The notes under the pieces were generated by a model, which saw nothing but the letters and a program-made list of their open reading frames with translations, ran no database searches and was not told where the DNA came from. A stretch of DNA of 64,000 nt from Caballeronia sp. SEWSISQ10-4 2 (GTDB lineage: Bacteria > Pseudomonadota > Gammaproteobacteria > Burkholderiales > Burkholderiaceae). Shown piece after piece: positions 9,342 to 18,241 of the stretch (position 1 is its first letter; every line of letters starts with the position of its first letter). The stretch spans positions 1 through 64,000 of the forward strand of contig NZ_JALPRJ010000023.1 in assembly GCF_030464885.1 (NCBI RefSeq), given 5' to 3'. Position numbers and translations under genes: made by a program.

Positions 9342-10080
9342 AGCAATCTCCCTTATCCGTTAGCCAACGATGAAGGCGCATCCACGCTAGCGCCATATTC
9401 TCGAGCCGCATTGATCGCCCGGCCCGGTCGCGGATATCGGCACCATATTGCCCGTCAGTGACGCCACACTTGTGCACCAGTAAAACCTAGTTCATAAGGA
9501 TCTGCGAAGCAAGTTCTTTAAGAATGGATTAAAACGTCGTTTAGTTGAGCTGCTCGATGGCAGAAACAGAACGCTGGTGGCCGGGTTGGCCGCTAGGGAA
9601 TGCGGGGACGAGGCATCCACCCCTTCCGTCCACTTCGTGGGTGCTGACAGCCAACCCTTGAACGAGGCCAAGAACCAGTGCGTCGTTCGCCTCGATCAGG
9701 GGCAGCGCGCTCGACCATTCGACTTCCTCGTAAGCCGACATTCGTGACAGGCTGGGTCTGCAGGTATTCGAACGGACCGCTCATCTTTTGCAATCGCATG
9801 TCCGGTAGTAGGGCGGAGCTGACGTCTGAACGCCCCATCGGCCCGACAAGCGAGTGACGCTTCATGGCCGCCCGCTGCCCTATGCATGAGGGGCCGTTTC
9901 CCGTGGCACATAAAGCGGTGATCTGCGGCAGGCGACCCGGATCGCCCAGCCATCGATACAAAAAGCAGACACGTGACGCACGTGATCAAATTGGAGTTGC
10001 TCCAATGCCGCTATCCATATGCGTATTTCAAGTACATGCAGCACCGATTGCCCGCGCGGCCTGTTAGCGTCCCGGGCTCA
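9342..10080. other. Region without a recognisable gene
   Basis: Several short overlapping frames exist on both strands (for example 9593-9961 and 9696-9989 leftwards), but none has a convincing start site, composition or family resemblance. The region could be decayed coding sequence. It presumably holds the promoter of the 9341 gene pair at its left end. Confidence 0.4.
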
Positions 10081-10096
10081 CTCGCCTGGTGGCGAG
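10081..10096 (-). terminator. Candidate hairpin after the SDR/DoxX operon
   Basis: CTCGCC-TGGT-GGCGAG forms a perfect 6-base-pair stem with a tetraloop, 6 bases beyond the DoxX stop codon. There is no T-run, so it may stabilise mRNA or act with Rho. Confidence 0.4.
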
Positions 10097-10102
10097 CAAG
10101 CC

Positions 10103-10447
10103 TCAACCGCGGAGCGCCACAGTAGCCACAACGAGAGCCGAGAAGATCAGCGCCGGGGCGAGATGCCGGAACGGCTCCCGATTTCGTAGCAACGTGAAGA
10201 GCGCTCCAGTCATGATCGCACCGGCCAGCGTTAGGCCAAAAACTCTGGTTTGTTGTCCAAAAAGAAGTGCCGCAGACAACAGCTCAAGAGCGCCACAGAG
10301 CAATCGAAACCATGCCGGGTAACCCCAGCGTGCGAAGTCGCGCTTCACCGCGCCGCGTCCTGCGAGATTGACTGCCCCAGCAACCGCGAACAGAACCGCT
10401 ACGATCATCGCGAGAATCGATTCGAAAGATGCAGTGTTTAACGCCAT
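10103..10447 (-). CDS. DoxX-like membrane protein
   Basis: The 114-residue protein is almost entirely hydrophobic with four predicted membrane helices (ILAMIVAVLFAVAGAVNLAG, then FRLLCGALELLSAALLFG, then LTLAGAIMTGALFTLL, then APALIFSALVVATVAL). The pattern is that of the DoxX/SURF4 superfamily. The start at 10447 has GGAG 7 bases upstream. An ATG two codons earlier (10453) is too close to that site. It begins two bases after the stop of the SDR gene, so the pair is an operon. Such pairs respond to oxidative or electrophile stress in other bacteria, but a specific role is not shown here. Confidence 0.85.
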   Translation of the reverse strand: MALNTASFESILAMIVAVLFAVAGAVNLAGRGAVKRDFARWGYPAWFRLLCGALELLSAALLFGQQTRVFGLTLAGAIMTGALFTLLRNREPFRHLAPALIFSALVVATVALRG

Positions 10448-10449
10448 CG

Positions 10450-11376
10450 TCATGCTCCGTTGCTTTGCTGAAAGTGCTTCTGTACAGAGAGGTCCGCAAT
10501 CAGGCCGGGGCCGTGGGGTTCCCACGCAAGAACCCGCCGGGCATGCTGGCCGCTTACTGTCTGGTCGAGCGCCAGTGCGTCAGCGAACGGTCCAAGCGAT
10601 TTGCGAGCATCGTCGAGCGGCCAGGGTTCGACGCGGTCGGCTCCGACCGAGGCCCGAATCGCTTCACCCATTTCGGCAACGGCAACGGCATCTTCCGCGA
10701 CCACGTTGAAGATCTGTCCCGCGACTCGACCGTCACCACTTGCCGCCCGCTCCACCGCGCTCAGATAGGCCGTGGCGAGATCATCGACGTGAACGGCAGG
10801 CCAGTGGTTGCGACCATCGCCGACGACCCTCACACTGCCGGTCTGACGGACCATGCCGGCAAGCATGCCGAAGACGCCGCCGCCGTAGCCGTGCACCATC
10901 GCCGGCCTGAGGATCACTGCAGCAATCGAGCGGCGTGCTGCTAGCGCCAGCACCTGTTGCTCCACTGCGGGCCGCCAGGCGATGAGTGGTGTCGGGTTCA
11001 GCGCCGATGCTTCAGTCGCGGGCTCCCCCTCCGTATTGCCGTAGACCCAGGTGCCCGACGTATAGACAAACGCCGCGCCCGGATGCAAATGCGAAAGCAT
11101 CGCTACAGCCGCGGCCTCGTCAGCAGCAGCAGCGGCGGAAGCGTCGTTGGTCGACGCGGTGTGCACCACGCCATCAGCGGCACCGGCAGTCGCAGCGAAA
11201 GACTGTGGCTCGCGCAAGTCGCCGGAATGCAGTGTCACACCGAGACGTGCTAGCGCGCTGGCGGCCGCCGAGCTGTCCTCGCGCACCAGCGCCGTCACCT
11301 GATGTCCGAGGCTGATTGCCTTGCGCGCGACCGCTTGCCCGATGAAGCCAGTACCACCTGTAATGAACAGTTTCAA
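10450..11376 (-). CDS. SDR-family NAD(P)-dependent oxidoreductase (epimerase-like)
   Basis: This protein of about 308 residues has the extended/atypical SDR nucleotide-binding motif KLFITGGTGFIGQAVA at its N-terminus. VYTSGTWVYGNT carries the SDR active-site region, though the usual YxxxK is not intact. Extended SDRs of this type use NAD(P)H on small carbonyl or isoprenoid-like substrates; the substrate is unknown. A TTG at 11376 is preferred because GGAGAA lies four bases before it and the Rossmann strand then begins the protein. An ATG at 11415 lacks a ribosome-binding site. The gene is divergent from the TetR gene and lies beside two palindromic operators. Confidence 0.87.
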   Translation of the reverse strand: MKLFITGGTGFIGQAVARKAISLGHQVTALVREDSSAAASALARLGVTLHSGDLREPQSFAATAGAADGVVHTASTNDASAAAAADEAAAVAMLSHLHPGAAFVYTSGTWVYGNTEGEPATEASALNPTPLIAWRPAVEQQVLALAARRSIAAVILRPAMVHGYGGGVFGMLAGMVRQTGSVRVVGDGRNHWPAVHVDDLATAYLSAVERAASGDGRVAGQIFNVVAEDAVAVAEMGEAIRASVGADRVEPWPLDDARKSLGPFADALALDQTVSGQHARRVLAWEPHGPGLIADLSVQKHFQQSNGA

Positions 11377-11418
11377 AGCGTTCTCCAATGATTGGCTGCG
11401 AAGTTGAAAAGTCATACG

Positions 11419-11440
11419 AACGAGACTAACCGGTCTCGTT
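11419..11440. promoter_or_regulatory. TetR-type palindromic operator 1
   Basis: AACGAGAC-N6-GTCTCGTT is a perfect inverted repeat in the gap between the divergent SDR and TetR genes. It shares the AGAC/GTCT core with a second site 17 bases further right, consistent with autoregulation and control of the SDR/DoxX operon by the adjacent TetR protein. Confidence 0.65.
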
Positions 11441-11456
11441 TTGACGAATCTAAACG

Positions 11457-11470
11457 AGACTGCCCAGTCT
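11457..11470. promoter_or_regulatory. TetR-type palindromic operator 2
   Basis: AGACTG-CC-CAGTCT is a perfect 14-base palindrome within ACGAGACTGCCCAGTCTTGT. It lies 34 bases before the TetR start codon and is related to operator 1. Probably bound by the same regulator. Confidence 0.6.
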
Positions 11471-11504
11471 TGTCAACTACTCGACGATCTGTTATTTATC
11501 TCGC

Positions 11505-12137
11505 ATGGACACTTCTTCTCTCCCCGGCCTGAGCCCGCTGCAATGCCGCAAGCGGTTCGCCATCCTCGACGGCGCGAAAACCGTTTTTTTAAGCCAGGGT
11601 TTCGGCCTGGCAACGATGGACGATGTCGCCGCGGCCGCTGGCGTCGGCAAACAGACGGTCTACCGCCACTTCAAGTCGAAGGAGGCGCTCTTCGTTGGTC
11701 TGGTGAGCGCGATGTGCGCTCAGGTGGGCGCGCTGCTTGCCAGCGCTCAGGTGGGCGCGCTGCTTGCCAGCGCTCAGGGCGAGCAATCCGATGGCGCACC
11801 CGAAGTCGAGTTGCGCGAGTTGGGATGGTTGCTGGCACGAAGCCTTATTACGCTGGATAATCTGCGGCTTTACCGGGCCATCGTTGCTGAGGCCGAGCGT
11901 CTTCCGGAACTCGGCCAGGTGTTTTACGAAAATGGTGCAAAGGTCGTGCGTGCCTTCGCCGCAAAAATTCTGCGAAAGCGATTTGACGAATCGACTGCTG
12001 CATTGCGGGCAGCGACATTCGTTCAGTTGGTGCTAGGCGATGCGTATCTGGAACTGTCAATTGGCTACACGGTGCCCGATGTTGAAGCACGCTTTGCGCT
12101 GCAGATTGACGAGGCGGTAGCGGCTGCACTTCGCTAA
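11505..12137 (+). CDS. TetR/AcrR-family transcriptional repressor
   Basis: The 210-residue protein has a TetR helix-turn-helix (RFAILDGAKTVFLSQGFGLA, then TMDDVAAAAGVGKQTVYRHF) and an AefR-like C-terminal ligand domain. It is divergent from the SDR/DoxX operon, with two palindromes in the gap, so local repression is likely. Residues 72-89 contain AQVGALLAS twice, encoded by an exact 27-base tandem duplication at 11718-11771. That insertion lies at the start of the helix connecting the DNA-binding and ligand domains, so it may alter allostery or be tolerated. Confidence 0.93.
   Translation: MDTSSLPGLSPLQCRKRFAILDGAKTVFLSQGFGLATMDDVAAAAGVGKQTVYRHFKSKEALFVGLVSAMCAQVGALLASAQVGALLASAQGEQSDGAPEVELRELGWLLARSLITLDNLRLYRAIVAEAERLPELGQVFYENGAKVVRAFAAKILRKRFDESTAALRAATFVQLVLGDAYLELSIGYTVPDVEARFALQIDEAVAAALR
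11718..11771. repeat. Exact 27-base tandem duplication inside the TetR gene
   Basis: The nine codons for AQVGALLAS occur twice with identical DNA, followed by the first six bases of a third unit. Perfect identity indicates a recent slippage or recombination event that kept the reading frame. Confidence 0.95.
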
Positions 12138-12417
12138 GGAGCGCCGCATAAGATGTTGAGCCGCTGCATGCGGAACGCAACAGCGTGTAGCGCGGGAAGC
12201 AAGACACCGCGTGTCCGATTCCGAACGCAGTCGCGCACCGGTTTCCGTACGATCCAGGCGCGTTTCTAAAATTGTGAGTGTCGTTTTGTGGCCGGCTTCT
12301 GTCTGACGCGGTTTCCTCCGACCCGTTGCGGTCTAACCGACTCATCGAAGCGGACGTTCAAACTCAATCGAAATCCGCTACGACAAGCACACATACGGCT
12401 CACTGTCGCACCCAATG

Positions 12418-14070
12418 CTATCTGGCGTCGTGCTGCAAATATTTGTGGGCGAACGCGATCGCCATGCTGCCCTCGCCGACCGCTGAAGCGACGCGCTTGA
12501 CCGGGCTCAATCTCACATCCCCACAGGCAAACACGCCAGGAACACTCGATTCGAGGAGGTAGGGATCCCGGCTATGGGACCAGCGTCCCGCCTTGACGAC
12601 GTCGTCGCCTGTGAGAACATATCCGCGCACATCGCGTGCGATTTCCTCTGGCAACCACTCAGTCTCTGCATCGGCGCCAATGAACACGAACAATCCACCA
12701 CAGTCGTGTCGACGCACCTCTGCGCTCAACCCATCGCGTACGTCGATCGCTGTCAGATGAGTATCGCCGTGCGCACCGACTACTTCCGATCGCAGTTGCA
12801 CCCCTACGTTTGGCTTCCCACGAAGCTGCTCGACGAGGTAGCGAGACATGCTCTTCTCCAGCGAATCGCCTCGCAGGACAAGCGTAACCATGCGCGCATG
12901 ATTGGCAAAGTACAACGCTGCCTGGCCGGCCGAGTTTCCACCACCGATCAGATAGACGTCGAGGCCATGAGTAGCGTTCGCTTCGCTGCGTGACGCGCCG
13001 TAGTAAATGCCTTTTCCGATAAACCGGTCGAAGCCGTCGATCGCGAGGCGGCGCCACGTGACGCCAGTCGCGAGAATGATCGTTCGCGCTCGGATGACGC
13101 CGCCTCCGTCGAGGTGAACGCTACGGCCGGAGACATCGATTCGAGCGACAGACCGTGTCACCAGAATCTCTGCACCGAGCCGCCTTGCCTGCTGCAGTGC
13201 ACGGCTCGCCAGTTCGTCGCCCGACACGCCGTTGGGGAAGCCGAGGTAATTCTCAATACGCGAGGAGGTCCCGGCCTGCCCGCCTGGCGCTTCGCGCTCC
13301 AGCACCACAGTACGCAAGCCTTCCGACGCACCGTACACTGCCGCAGCGAGACCGGCCGGCCCGCCACCAATGATCATCGTGTCGTATTCGGCGAGGCGAG
13401 GCTGTGTCTGCAGACCCAGCAACTCCGCAAGCTCTCGTGTCGCAGGTCGGCTCAGCACCGTCCCGTCGACCAGTCGCAATGCCGGGCAATCCTGCTCTGG
13501 CGGACAGGTTCCAGGCCAGCGCGCCGTCACTTCGGGCGCATCCGGTGTCATCCAGTCGTAGCTGATCTGGTTGCGCGCGAGGAACTGGCGCAACGCGGTA
13601 CAAGCGGTGTCCCAGCGACTTCCAATCATGGTCACGCGGGCCTTGGGCGGCTCGGCGGAGAGGCCCTGCAGTCCGCCAATCCGCTCACGCGCAAGGGCGC
13701 CCATCTTGAACGCAATTTCCGGCGACGCCGCAGCAAGTACGTAGTAACGCTGAGCGTCCACGCGCATGACACGCGACGGCTCCGCGGCCCGATAGGCACC
13801 TGGAAACGGCGAACTCAGCGCGAGCGGCACTTCGCCAAAGATGGTTCCGGGCAGACGCCAGCCCAGCGTGCGCTCGATACCGTCGAACGTCTTGATGACT
13901 TCCATCTTGCCGGACACAACGGCGTACAGTGCGCGCTCTCCACCTTCATGGACCGCGAACTCACCCGCGCACAGATGCAGGTCTGCGCACGTGTGCGCAA
14001 GATGCTCTAGTTCGTTGTCAGGGAGTGTTGAGAACAGCGGAATCGCCCGGATGTCGTCGATTGTCAGCAT
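12418..14070 (-). CDS. cNMP-binding domain fused to a thioredoxin-reductase-like FAD oxidoreductase
   Basis: The 550-residue protein has an N-terminal cyclic-nucleotide-binding fold at roughly residues 1-130, with phosphate-cassette-like GTIFGEVPLALSSPFPGAYRA. A short linker of thioredoxin-like character follows at about 145-215. The C-terminal half (about 225-545) is a thioredoxin-reductase fold: FAD motif MIIGGGPAGLAAAVYGAS, NADP motif VYLIGGGNSAGQAA and terminal VFACGDVRLSPVKRVASAVG. The CxxC that reductases carry between the nucleotide motifs is absent; the equivalent stretch reads GIYYGASRSEANA. It may therefore transfer electrons without a redox-active disulfide. The start at 14070 is the first ATG that begins the cNMP fold; an ATG 41 codons upstream adds unlikely sequence. 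Confidence 0.88.
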   Translation of the reverse strand: MLTIDDIRAIPLFSTLPDNELEHLAHTCADLHLCAGEFAVHEGGERALYAVVSGKMEVIKTFDGIERTLGWRLPGTIFGEVPLALSSPFPGAYRAAEPSRVMRVDAQRYYVLAAASPEIAFKMGALARERIGGLQGLSAEPPKARVTMIGSRWDTACTALRQFLARNQISYDWMTPDAPEVTARWPGTCPPEQDCPALRLVDGTVLSRPATRELAELLGLQTQPRLAEYDTMIIGGGPAGLAAAVYGASEGLRTVVLEREAPGGQAGTSSRIENYLGFPNGVSGDELASRALQQARRLGAEILVTRSVARIDVSGRSVHLDGGGVIRARTIILATGVTWRRLAIDGFDRFIGKGIYYGASRSEANATHGLDVYLIGGGNSAGQAALYFANHARMVTLVLRGDSLEKSMSRYLVEQLRGKPNVGVQLRSEVVGAHGDTHLTAIDVRDGLSAEVRRHDCGGLFVFIGADAETEWLPEEIARDVRGYVLTGDDVVKAGRWSHSRDPYLLESSVPGVFACGDVRLSPVKRVASAVGEGSMAIAFAHKYLQHDAR

Positions 14071-14937
14071 GGCTTCGTCCAAACAGGCAAGTGAGGTGAA
14101 GCTCGGTCCACTTGGTTTCACGTCGCCCGCCTGGCCAAAAGAACATGCGCAAGCAGACGGCTCAGCCCCTGGCGTTCGATCCGAGGCGGGCACAACGCCG
14201 TTAGTCTTCCCGCACCGAGTGCACCAATACCGCTCGAATAGTTATGCGAACGCATACCACAGCTGCGCGATAGACAGCAGGCAGACCGAGCCAGTATATG
14301 ACTTTCGGATGCGAATGTTTATTCACTGGAGCCAGTTCCCCGGTCTAAGCGCGGCGATAGCGTTCGCCGCTCCTCCGAGGCAACCGAGGTCGGAGGTCCG
14401 CTTTGTGCCTCACGACACGAATGACGGCTCCTGGCCGCACCCGGTCCAATGTCGAACTACCGAACTCGACCCTCACCGGATCTTCGCCTCGCGATAAATC
14501 AGCCATTCCCGAGCCACGCTTGCCAGCCCCGAGCCACCAGTTCACACGTGAACGCTCATCCACCTCGCGGACCGGCTGGAAGCACTGCTCGGGCTGAGGG
14601 CTAGCGCGTTTGCTTGTACTGGAAACGCGAACAACTCAACTTTCTCCTCACCCCGCCGATATACCGCTTGAACGCAGCATTGGATTGGACAGGGGCAATT
14701 TCCTGCGAAACGCCGCTCACCGAACAGGCCGGCGCCGCCGGGCACGTCTCGAAGAGGACCCTTCCAGATCGAAGAATCTTCCAGCCCCGTAGCGTGCGTG
14801 CCAGCACGACACCGAAGGCCGCCTCAGGAACCACCAGTAGCTCTCCACGTAGAGTCCACCCAGTTGTCAACGCCGCGAGCATGGGCGAAGCCACAATCAC
14901 CCAATTCAGGTACCTCAAAAGGGCGGCCTTCACGATC
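14071..14937. other. Long gap before the beta-propeller gene
   Basis: This gap of about 870 bases separates two divergent genes. A leftward frame at 14345-14563 and an open extension of the beta-propeller frame back to 14614 exist, but neither shows a ribosome-binding site or family resemblance. I see no promoter I can place with confidence. Confidence 0.4.
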
Positions 14938-16851
14938 ATGAAACGAATCCATGCCGCGTTCCTTGCCGCAGTGCTGATCGCTACGATTGCACCAGCATGT
15001 CAGGCGCAGTACACCACCGACTGGGTGGCAAACACACTTGGGACCAACGCCACCCGCGTGGGTAACGTCGCGCGCTCCATGTGGGTCGCGCCCGAGGGCG
15101 TCATCTATACGGCTTCAATGTGGGACGAAAACGAGGGCGGAGTCGCCGTATATCAGAACGGCCAAAGCACGGGGTCCATAGGAGGTCACGGCGATTTTCA
15201 GGGCGGAGCCATTACCGGCAATGCAACTTCAATCTTCGCTGCTTTGGCATTTACTACCACGTACGGCAGCGGCACGGTGGGGCGGTACGATCGGACCAGC
15301 CAAACGCGCAATTTGCTCATCTCGGTCAGTGCGACAACGACCGAGCAGCGGGCTGACGTAATCACGGGACTCGCGACGTCGGGCTCACTCCTTTATGCGA
15401 GCGACTTTCCGGGAAATCGGGTCCGGGTCTACACCACCGACGGCACCTGGCGACAGGATATCAACGTCGCAGGCCCAGGCGGGCTCGCCGTGGACAGCGC
15501 CGGAAACATCTGGGTTGCGCAGAAGAGCGCGGGCGCGATCCTCGAATTCAATCAGGCCGGCGCGCCGCTGAACACCATCCAGATGTCCGCCACCTCTCGA
15601 CCGGCCGCGCTGTATTTCGATTCGGTGACCGGGTATCTCATGATCGGCGACGAGGGCCCCGACATGAACATCAAGATCTACAATATCTTGAGCACGCCAT
15701 TTCTGGTCAGTACGTTTGGCATCCAGGGCGGATATCTCGACACCACGGCTGGAATAAAAGGCCAGGTCGGCGACAAGCGGTTCACCCGCGCCACCGGCAT
15801 CGGCAAGGACTCCGCCGGCAACCTGTACGTGCTTAACAACCCATGGGGCGGAAGCTGGGACCTCGGCCGAGACGGCGGCACCGACATTCACTCCTACAAC
15901 AGCTCAGGCACCCTGCAATGGAAGCTTCAGTCTCTCAACTTCGAGGGGAGCGCCGCTCCGGACCCGGGTACTGACGGCGCCTACTTATATGGAGGCACCA
16001 ACATCTACACAGGCACCGCTGGAGGAACCTTCGTAGCGAACACTGTCGATCCAATCGACTATCCTTCTGATCCACGCATCAACATTAACGATCGCTCACG
16101 CGATGAGCACTTCGGTCAACTCGCCGCCGTCGGCGGAAACCGTATCCTGGTAGCGTCCGGCCAGAATCCCGATACCTTCTACTTCTTCCACTTCAATGCT
16201 GCGAATGGCTACATCGCCATACCGGATGGCTCGATTCCAGGGACAGCGTTCAATACGACCGCACCGGTCAGGGACGGATTCTGCCTTGACAGCAAAGGGG
16301 ACGTTTGGGCCGGTTTGGACAAGACGAATGCCATTTGGCACTATCCGCTGACCGGCTTTGACGGCAACGGCAAGCCGACATGGGGAGCAGGAATTGCAAC
16401 GCCCATTCCGAGCACGATCACGCCATTGTCGCGGATCATCTACCTGCCCAATAGCGACACCATGATCCTGGCGCAGGGGCTTGGCGGGAGCTCAGGTTGG
16501 ACGTCGATCGGAACGAGGGTCGAGGTGTATCACGGCTGGCTCGCAGGCAACACCACGGCTCCCAACCCCGTGATCAACCTCACCAGCGCCAATCCCAAGT
16601 CGATCACGGCAGCTGGCAACTATCTCTTCGTCGGATACGTACACACCGTACCCAACATCGACGCCTTCAATCTCAACACAGGCAACCTGGACACCACGTT
16701 TATCAACGGCAGCCCCAGCACCGTGTACGTAGGTAATGACGTGGATTCCATGTACGGCCTTAGATCGTACCTTCGGTCGACCGGAGAGTACGTGGTCACC
16801 AAGGACAACTACAACGGGACCAGCATCAATATTTATCGTTGGACACCCTGA
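14938..16851 (+). CDS. Secreted NHL/SMP-30-like beta-propeller protein, copy 1
   Basis: The 637-residue protein starts with a signal peptide (MKRIHAAFLAAVLIATIAPA, cleaved near CQAQ). Repeated propeller strands such as GLAVDSAGNIWVAQKSAG, GIGKDSAGNLYVLNNPWG and FCLDSKGDVWAGLDKTN are typical of NHL or gluconolactonase-like repeats, where blades begin with D..GN(I/L)(W/Y)V. It is probably exported and may bind a sugar or act as a lactonase; no catalytic residues can be assigned. The ATG at 14938 is chosen for the signal peptide, although the frame is open further upstream. A close paralogue is encoded on the opposite strand at 47796-49715. Confidence 0.85.
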   Translation: MKRIHAAFLAAVLIATIAPACQAQYTTDWVANTLGTNATRVGNVARSMWVAPEGVIYTASMWDENEGGVAVYQNGQSTGSIGGHGDFQGGAITGNATSIFAALAFTTTYGSGTVGRYDRTSQTRNLLISVSATTTEQRADVITGLATSGSLLYASDFPGNRVRVYTTDGTWRQDINVAGPGGLAVDSAGNIWVAQKSAGAILEFNQAGAPLNTIQMSATSRPAALYFDSVTGYLMIGDEGPDMNIKIYNILSTPFLVSTFGIQGGYLDTTAGIKGQVGDKRFTRATGIGKDSAGNLYVLNNPWGGSWDLGRDGGTDIHSYNSSGTLQWKLQSLNFEGSAAPDPGTDGAYLYGGTNIYTGTAGGTFVANTVDPIDYPSDPRININDRSRDEHFGQLAAVGGNRILVASGQNPDTFYFFHFNAANGYIAIPDGSIPGTAFNTTAPVRDGFCLDSKGDVWAGLDKTNAIWHYPLTGFDGNGKPTWGAGIATPIPSTITPLSRIIYLPNSDTMILAQGLGGSSGWTSIGTRVEVYHGWLAGNTTAPNPVINLTSANPKSITAAGNYLFVGYVHTVPNIDAFNLNTGNLDTTFINGSPSTVYVGNDVDSMYGLRSYLRSTGEYVVTKDNYNGTSINIYRWTP

Positions 16852-16859
16852 TCAACCGG

Positions 16860-16885
16860 CTCGTCGCGCCCACGCCCGCGGCGAG
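16860..16885 (+). terminator. Candidate hairpin after beta-propeller gene copy 1
   Basis: CTCGTCGC and GCGGCGAG can pair (one G-U) around a 10-base loop, nine bases beyond the stop codon. There is no T-run, so support is limited. Confidence 0.35.
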
Positions 16886-17030
16886 TGCCTTAAGTCATGT
16901 CGATCTATCGCCATTTTTTCTTTTCACAAGCAGCGTTTGCCCGGAAAATCCGGCACAGCCTTCCGAGAAGCTTCGAAAGTCTGAAATCTTTAGTCGCTGA
17001 AGCGCTTGCCATTCGCCTGGTAACCGCTTC

Positions 17031-17327
17031 TCAGCTCATCCGGGCCAACGTAATGGCCCGCTCGGGACACGCTGTCACGCACAAGCCGCACGCCCGGCAC
17101 GCGTCCGCGTTCGGCGTGTACGCGACCTTCATTCCGTGCACGCGCAGCTTGAATTTCTGCAGCGGACCCAGGCGCTGATAATCTTCTGTGTCGATCCGGC
17201 GGATTTCGAAAACGTCCTCGGGACACACGACCGCGCAATCGGCCTTGCCCTCGCATCGATTGAAGTTCACAACCGGTGCGATCACGCCCGGTGCCTGCTT
17301 GCAAGTGGACGCCGACGCATCGCTCAT
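17031..17327 (-). CDS. 4Fe-4S dicluster ferredoxin-type protein
   Basis: The 98-residue electron carrier has two cluster motifs. The second is canonical (CRACGLCVTACPE, CxxCxxCxxxCP). The first reads CEGKADCAVVCPEDVF, with spacing C-x5-C-x3-CP, which suggests a [3Fe-4S] or modified [4Fe-4S] site like seven-iron ferredoxins. AGAGGA lies six bases before the ATG. The ATG overlaps the TGA of the upstream membrane-protein gene (ATGA), so translation is coupled and the protein belongs to the ECF sigma operon. Confidence 0.9.
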   Translation of the reverse strand: MSDASASTCKQAPGVIAPVVNFNRCEGKADCAVVCPEDVFEIRRIDTEDYQRLGPLQKFKLRVHGMKVAYTPNADACRACGLCVTACPERAITLARMS

Positions 17328-17638
17328 GCTGCGTCCTCTTGCGGCTTGCCGCGACCGCACCGCATGCCGTTCGAAAACTTTTCGCGCTCCTGGGGTGTCA
17401 TCTGTTCCCAGCGGCGCCACTGCTGGCGTCCACGCCAGCCGCCATGCCCCCGGAATCCGCCGAACAAGATCCGGCTCAGGATCAACAGGCCCAGGGCATG
17501 CGCAAAGTCGATCGCACGAGCCCCGACGAACAGCGCCGGGACAACCCAGTTCCACAAAGTCATCACCATCCATCCCAGCACCGCAATGCCCACAACAATC
17601 AGCAGTGCCTTGCGGAGGAATCTCAGTCTGAAATTCAT
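17324..17638 (-). CDS. Small membrane protein in ECF sigma operon
   Basis: The 104-residue protein has two likely membrane helices (ALLIVVGIAVLGWMVMTLW, then FAHALGLLILSRILF) and a basic cytoplasmic or periplasmic tail ending in QWRRWEQMTPQEREKFSNGM. The 'MTPQEREKF' motif resembles short helices found in Spy/CnrX-like sensors. It lies 12 bases after the sigma gene and overlaps the ferredoxin gene. A role as anti-sigma or sensor partner is a reasonable guess from position; no anti-sigma ZAS motif is present. Confidence 0.72.
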   Translation of the reverse strand: MNFRLRFLRKALLIVVGIAVLGWMVMTLWNWVVPALFVGARAIDFAHALGLLILSRILFGGFRGHGGWRGRQQWRRWEQMTPQEREKFSNGMRCGRGKPQEDAA

Positions 17639-17650
17639 TTACCTTCTCCT

Positions 17651-18241
17651 TTAAATATCCAGTTCGTCATATACGGCTTGCAAGCGGGCGCGCAGATGCA
17701 GCACCGCGTAGCGCTTGCGCGCGAGCAGCGTGTTCAGGCTTACGCCGCTCTCGGCAGCCAGTTCCTTGAAGCTGCGTCCCTCGAGTTCGTGCGCGATGAA
17801 GATGTCACGCTGGTTGTCCGGCAATTCGTCCAGCGCGTGCTGCAAGGCTGCCAACAGCACCGAGCGGGCGTAGGCGGCTTCCGGTCCGGCATCGTGCGCA
17901 GGCAATGCGAGATCCAGCCGATACTCGTCGTCAGCGTGCTCGGCGCTTTCGTCGGTCCCAGCGGTTTCAGCCAAGGGTTGTTCTTTCTTCTTGCGAAAGC
18001 GGTCGATGATGCGATTGCGCGCCACGCGAAACAGCCAGGCGCTCACTTGTTCGATAGGTTCGGGAAGCCGGTACGCCCGCACGAATTCGTGAAGCACGTC
18101 CTGCAGGATGTCTTCAGCGTCGCTCGGGTCACGCACGCGACGCCGGATAAAATTTCCGAGTTTCGTACGCTCACGCAAGACGGTTGCGGTGATGTCGCTA
18201 TTTCTATCGATCATCGGGGGCGTGGGCGGCGGCGGTTCCAT
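17651..18241 (-). CDS. ECF-type RNA polymerase sigma factor
   Basis: The 196-residue protein has sigma region 2 (DPSDAEDILQDVLHEFVRAY, then SAWLFRVARNRIIDRFRKKK) and region 4 (ALDELPDNQRDIFIAHELEG, then SFKELAAESGVSLNTLLARK). A loop of about 40 acidic residues separates them. It heads a three-gene operon with a small membrane protein and a ferredoxin, suggesting a redox- or metal-linked signal. The ATG at 18241 lacks an obvious ribosome-binding site; an ATG nine codons downstream is an alternative. Confidence 0.92.
   Translation of the reverse strand: MEPPPPTPPMIDRNSDITATVLRERTKLGNFIRRRVRDPSDAEDILQDVLHEFVRAYRLPEPIEQVSAWLFRVARNRIIDRFRKKKEQPLAETAGTDESAEHADDEYRLDLALPAHDAGPEAAYARSVLLAALQHALDELPDNQRDIFIAHELEGRSFKELAAESGVSLNTLLARKRYAVLHLRARLQAVYDELDI

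Noticed and set aside
14614..14937. Upstream extension of beta-propeller copy 1
   Set aside because: Copy 2 starts with a signal peptide at the equivalent of 14938 and has no such extension.
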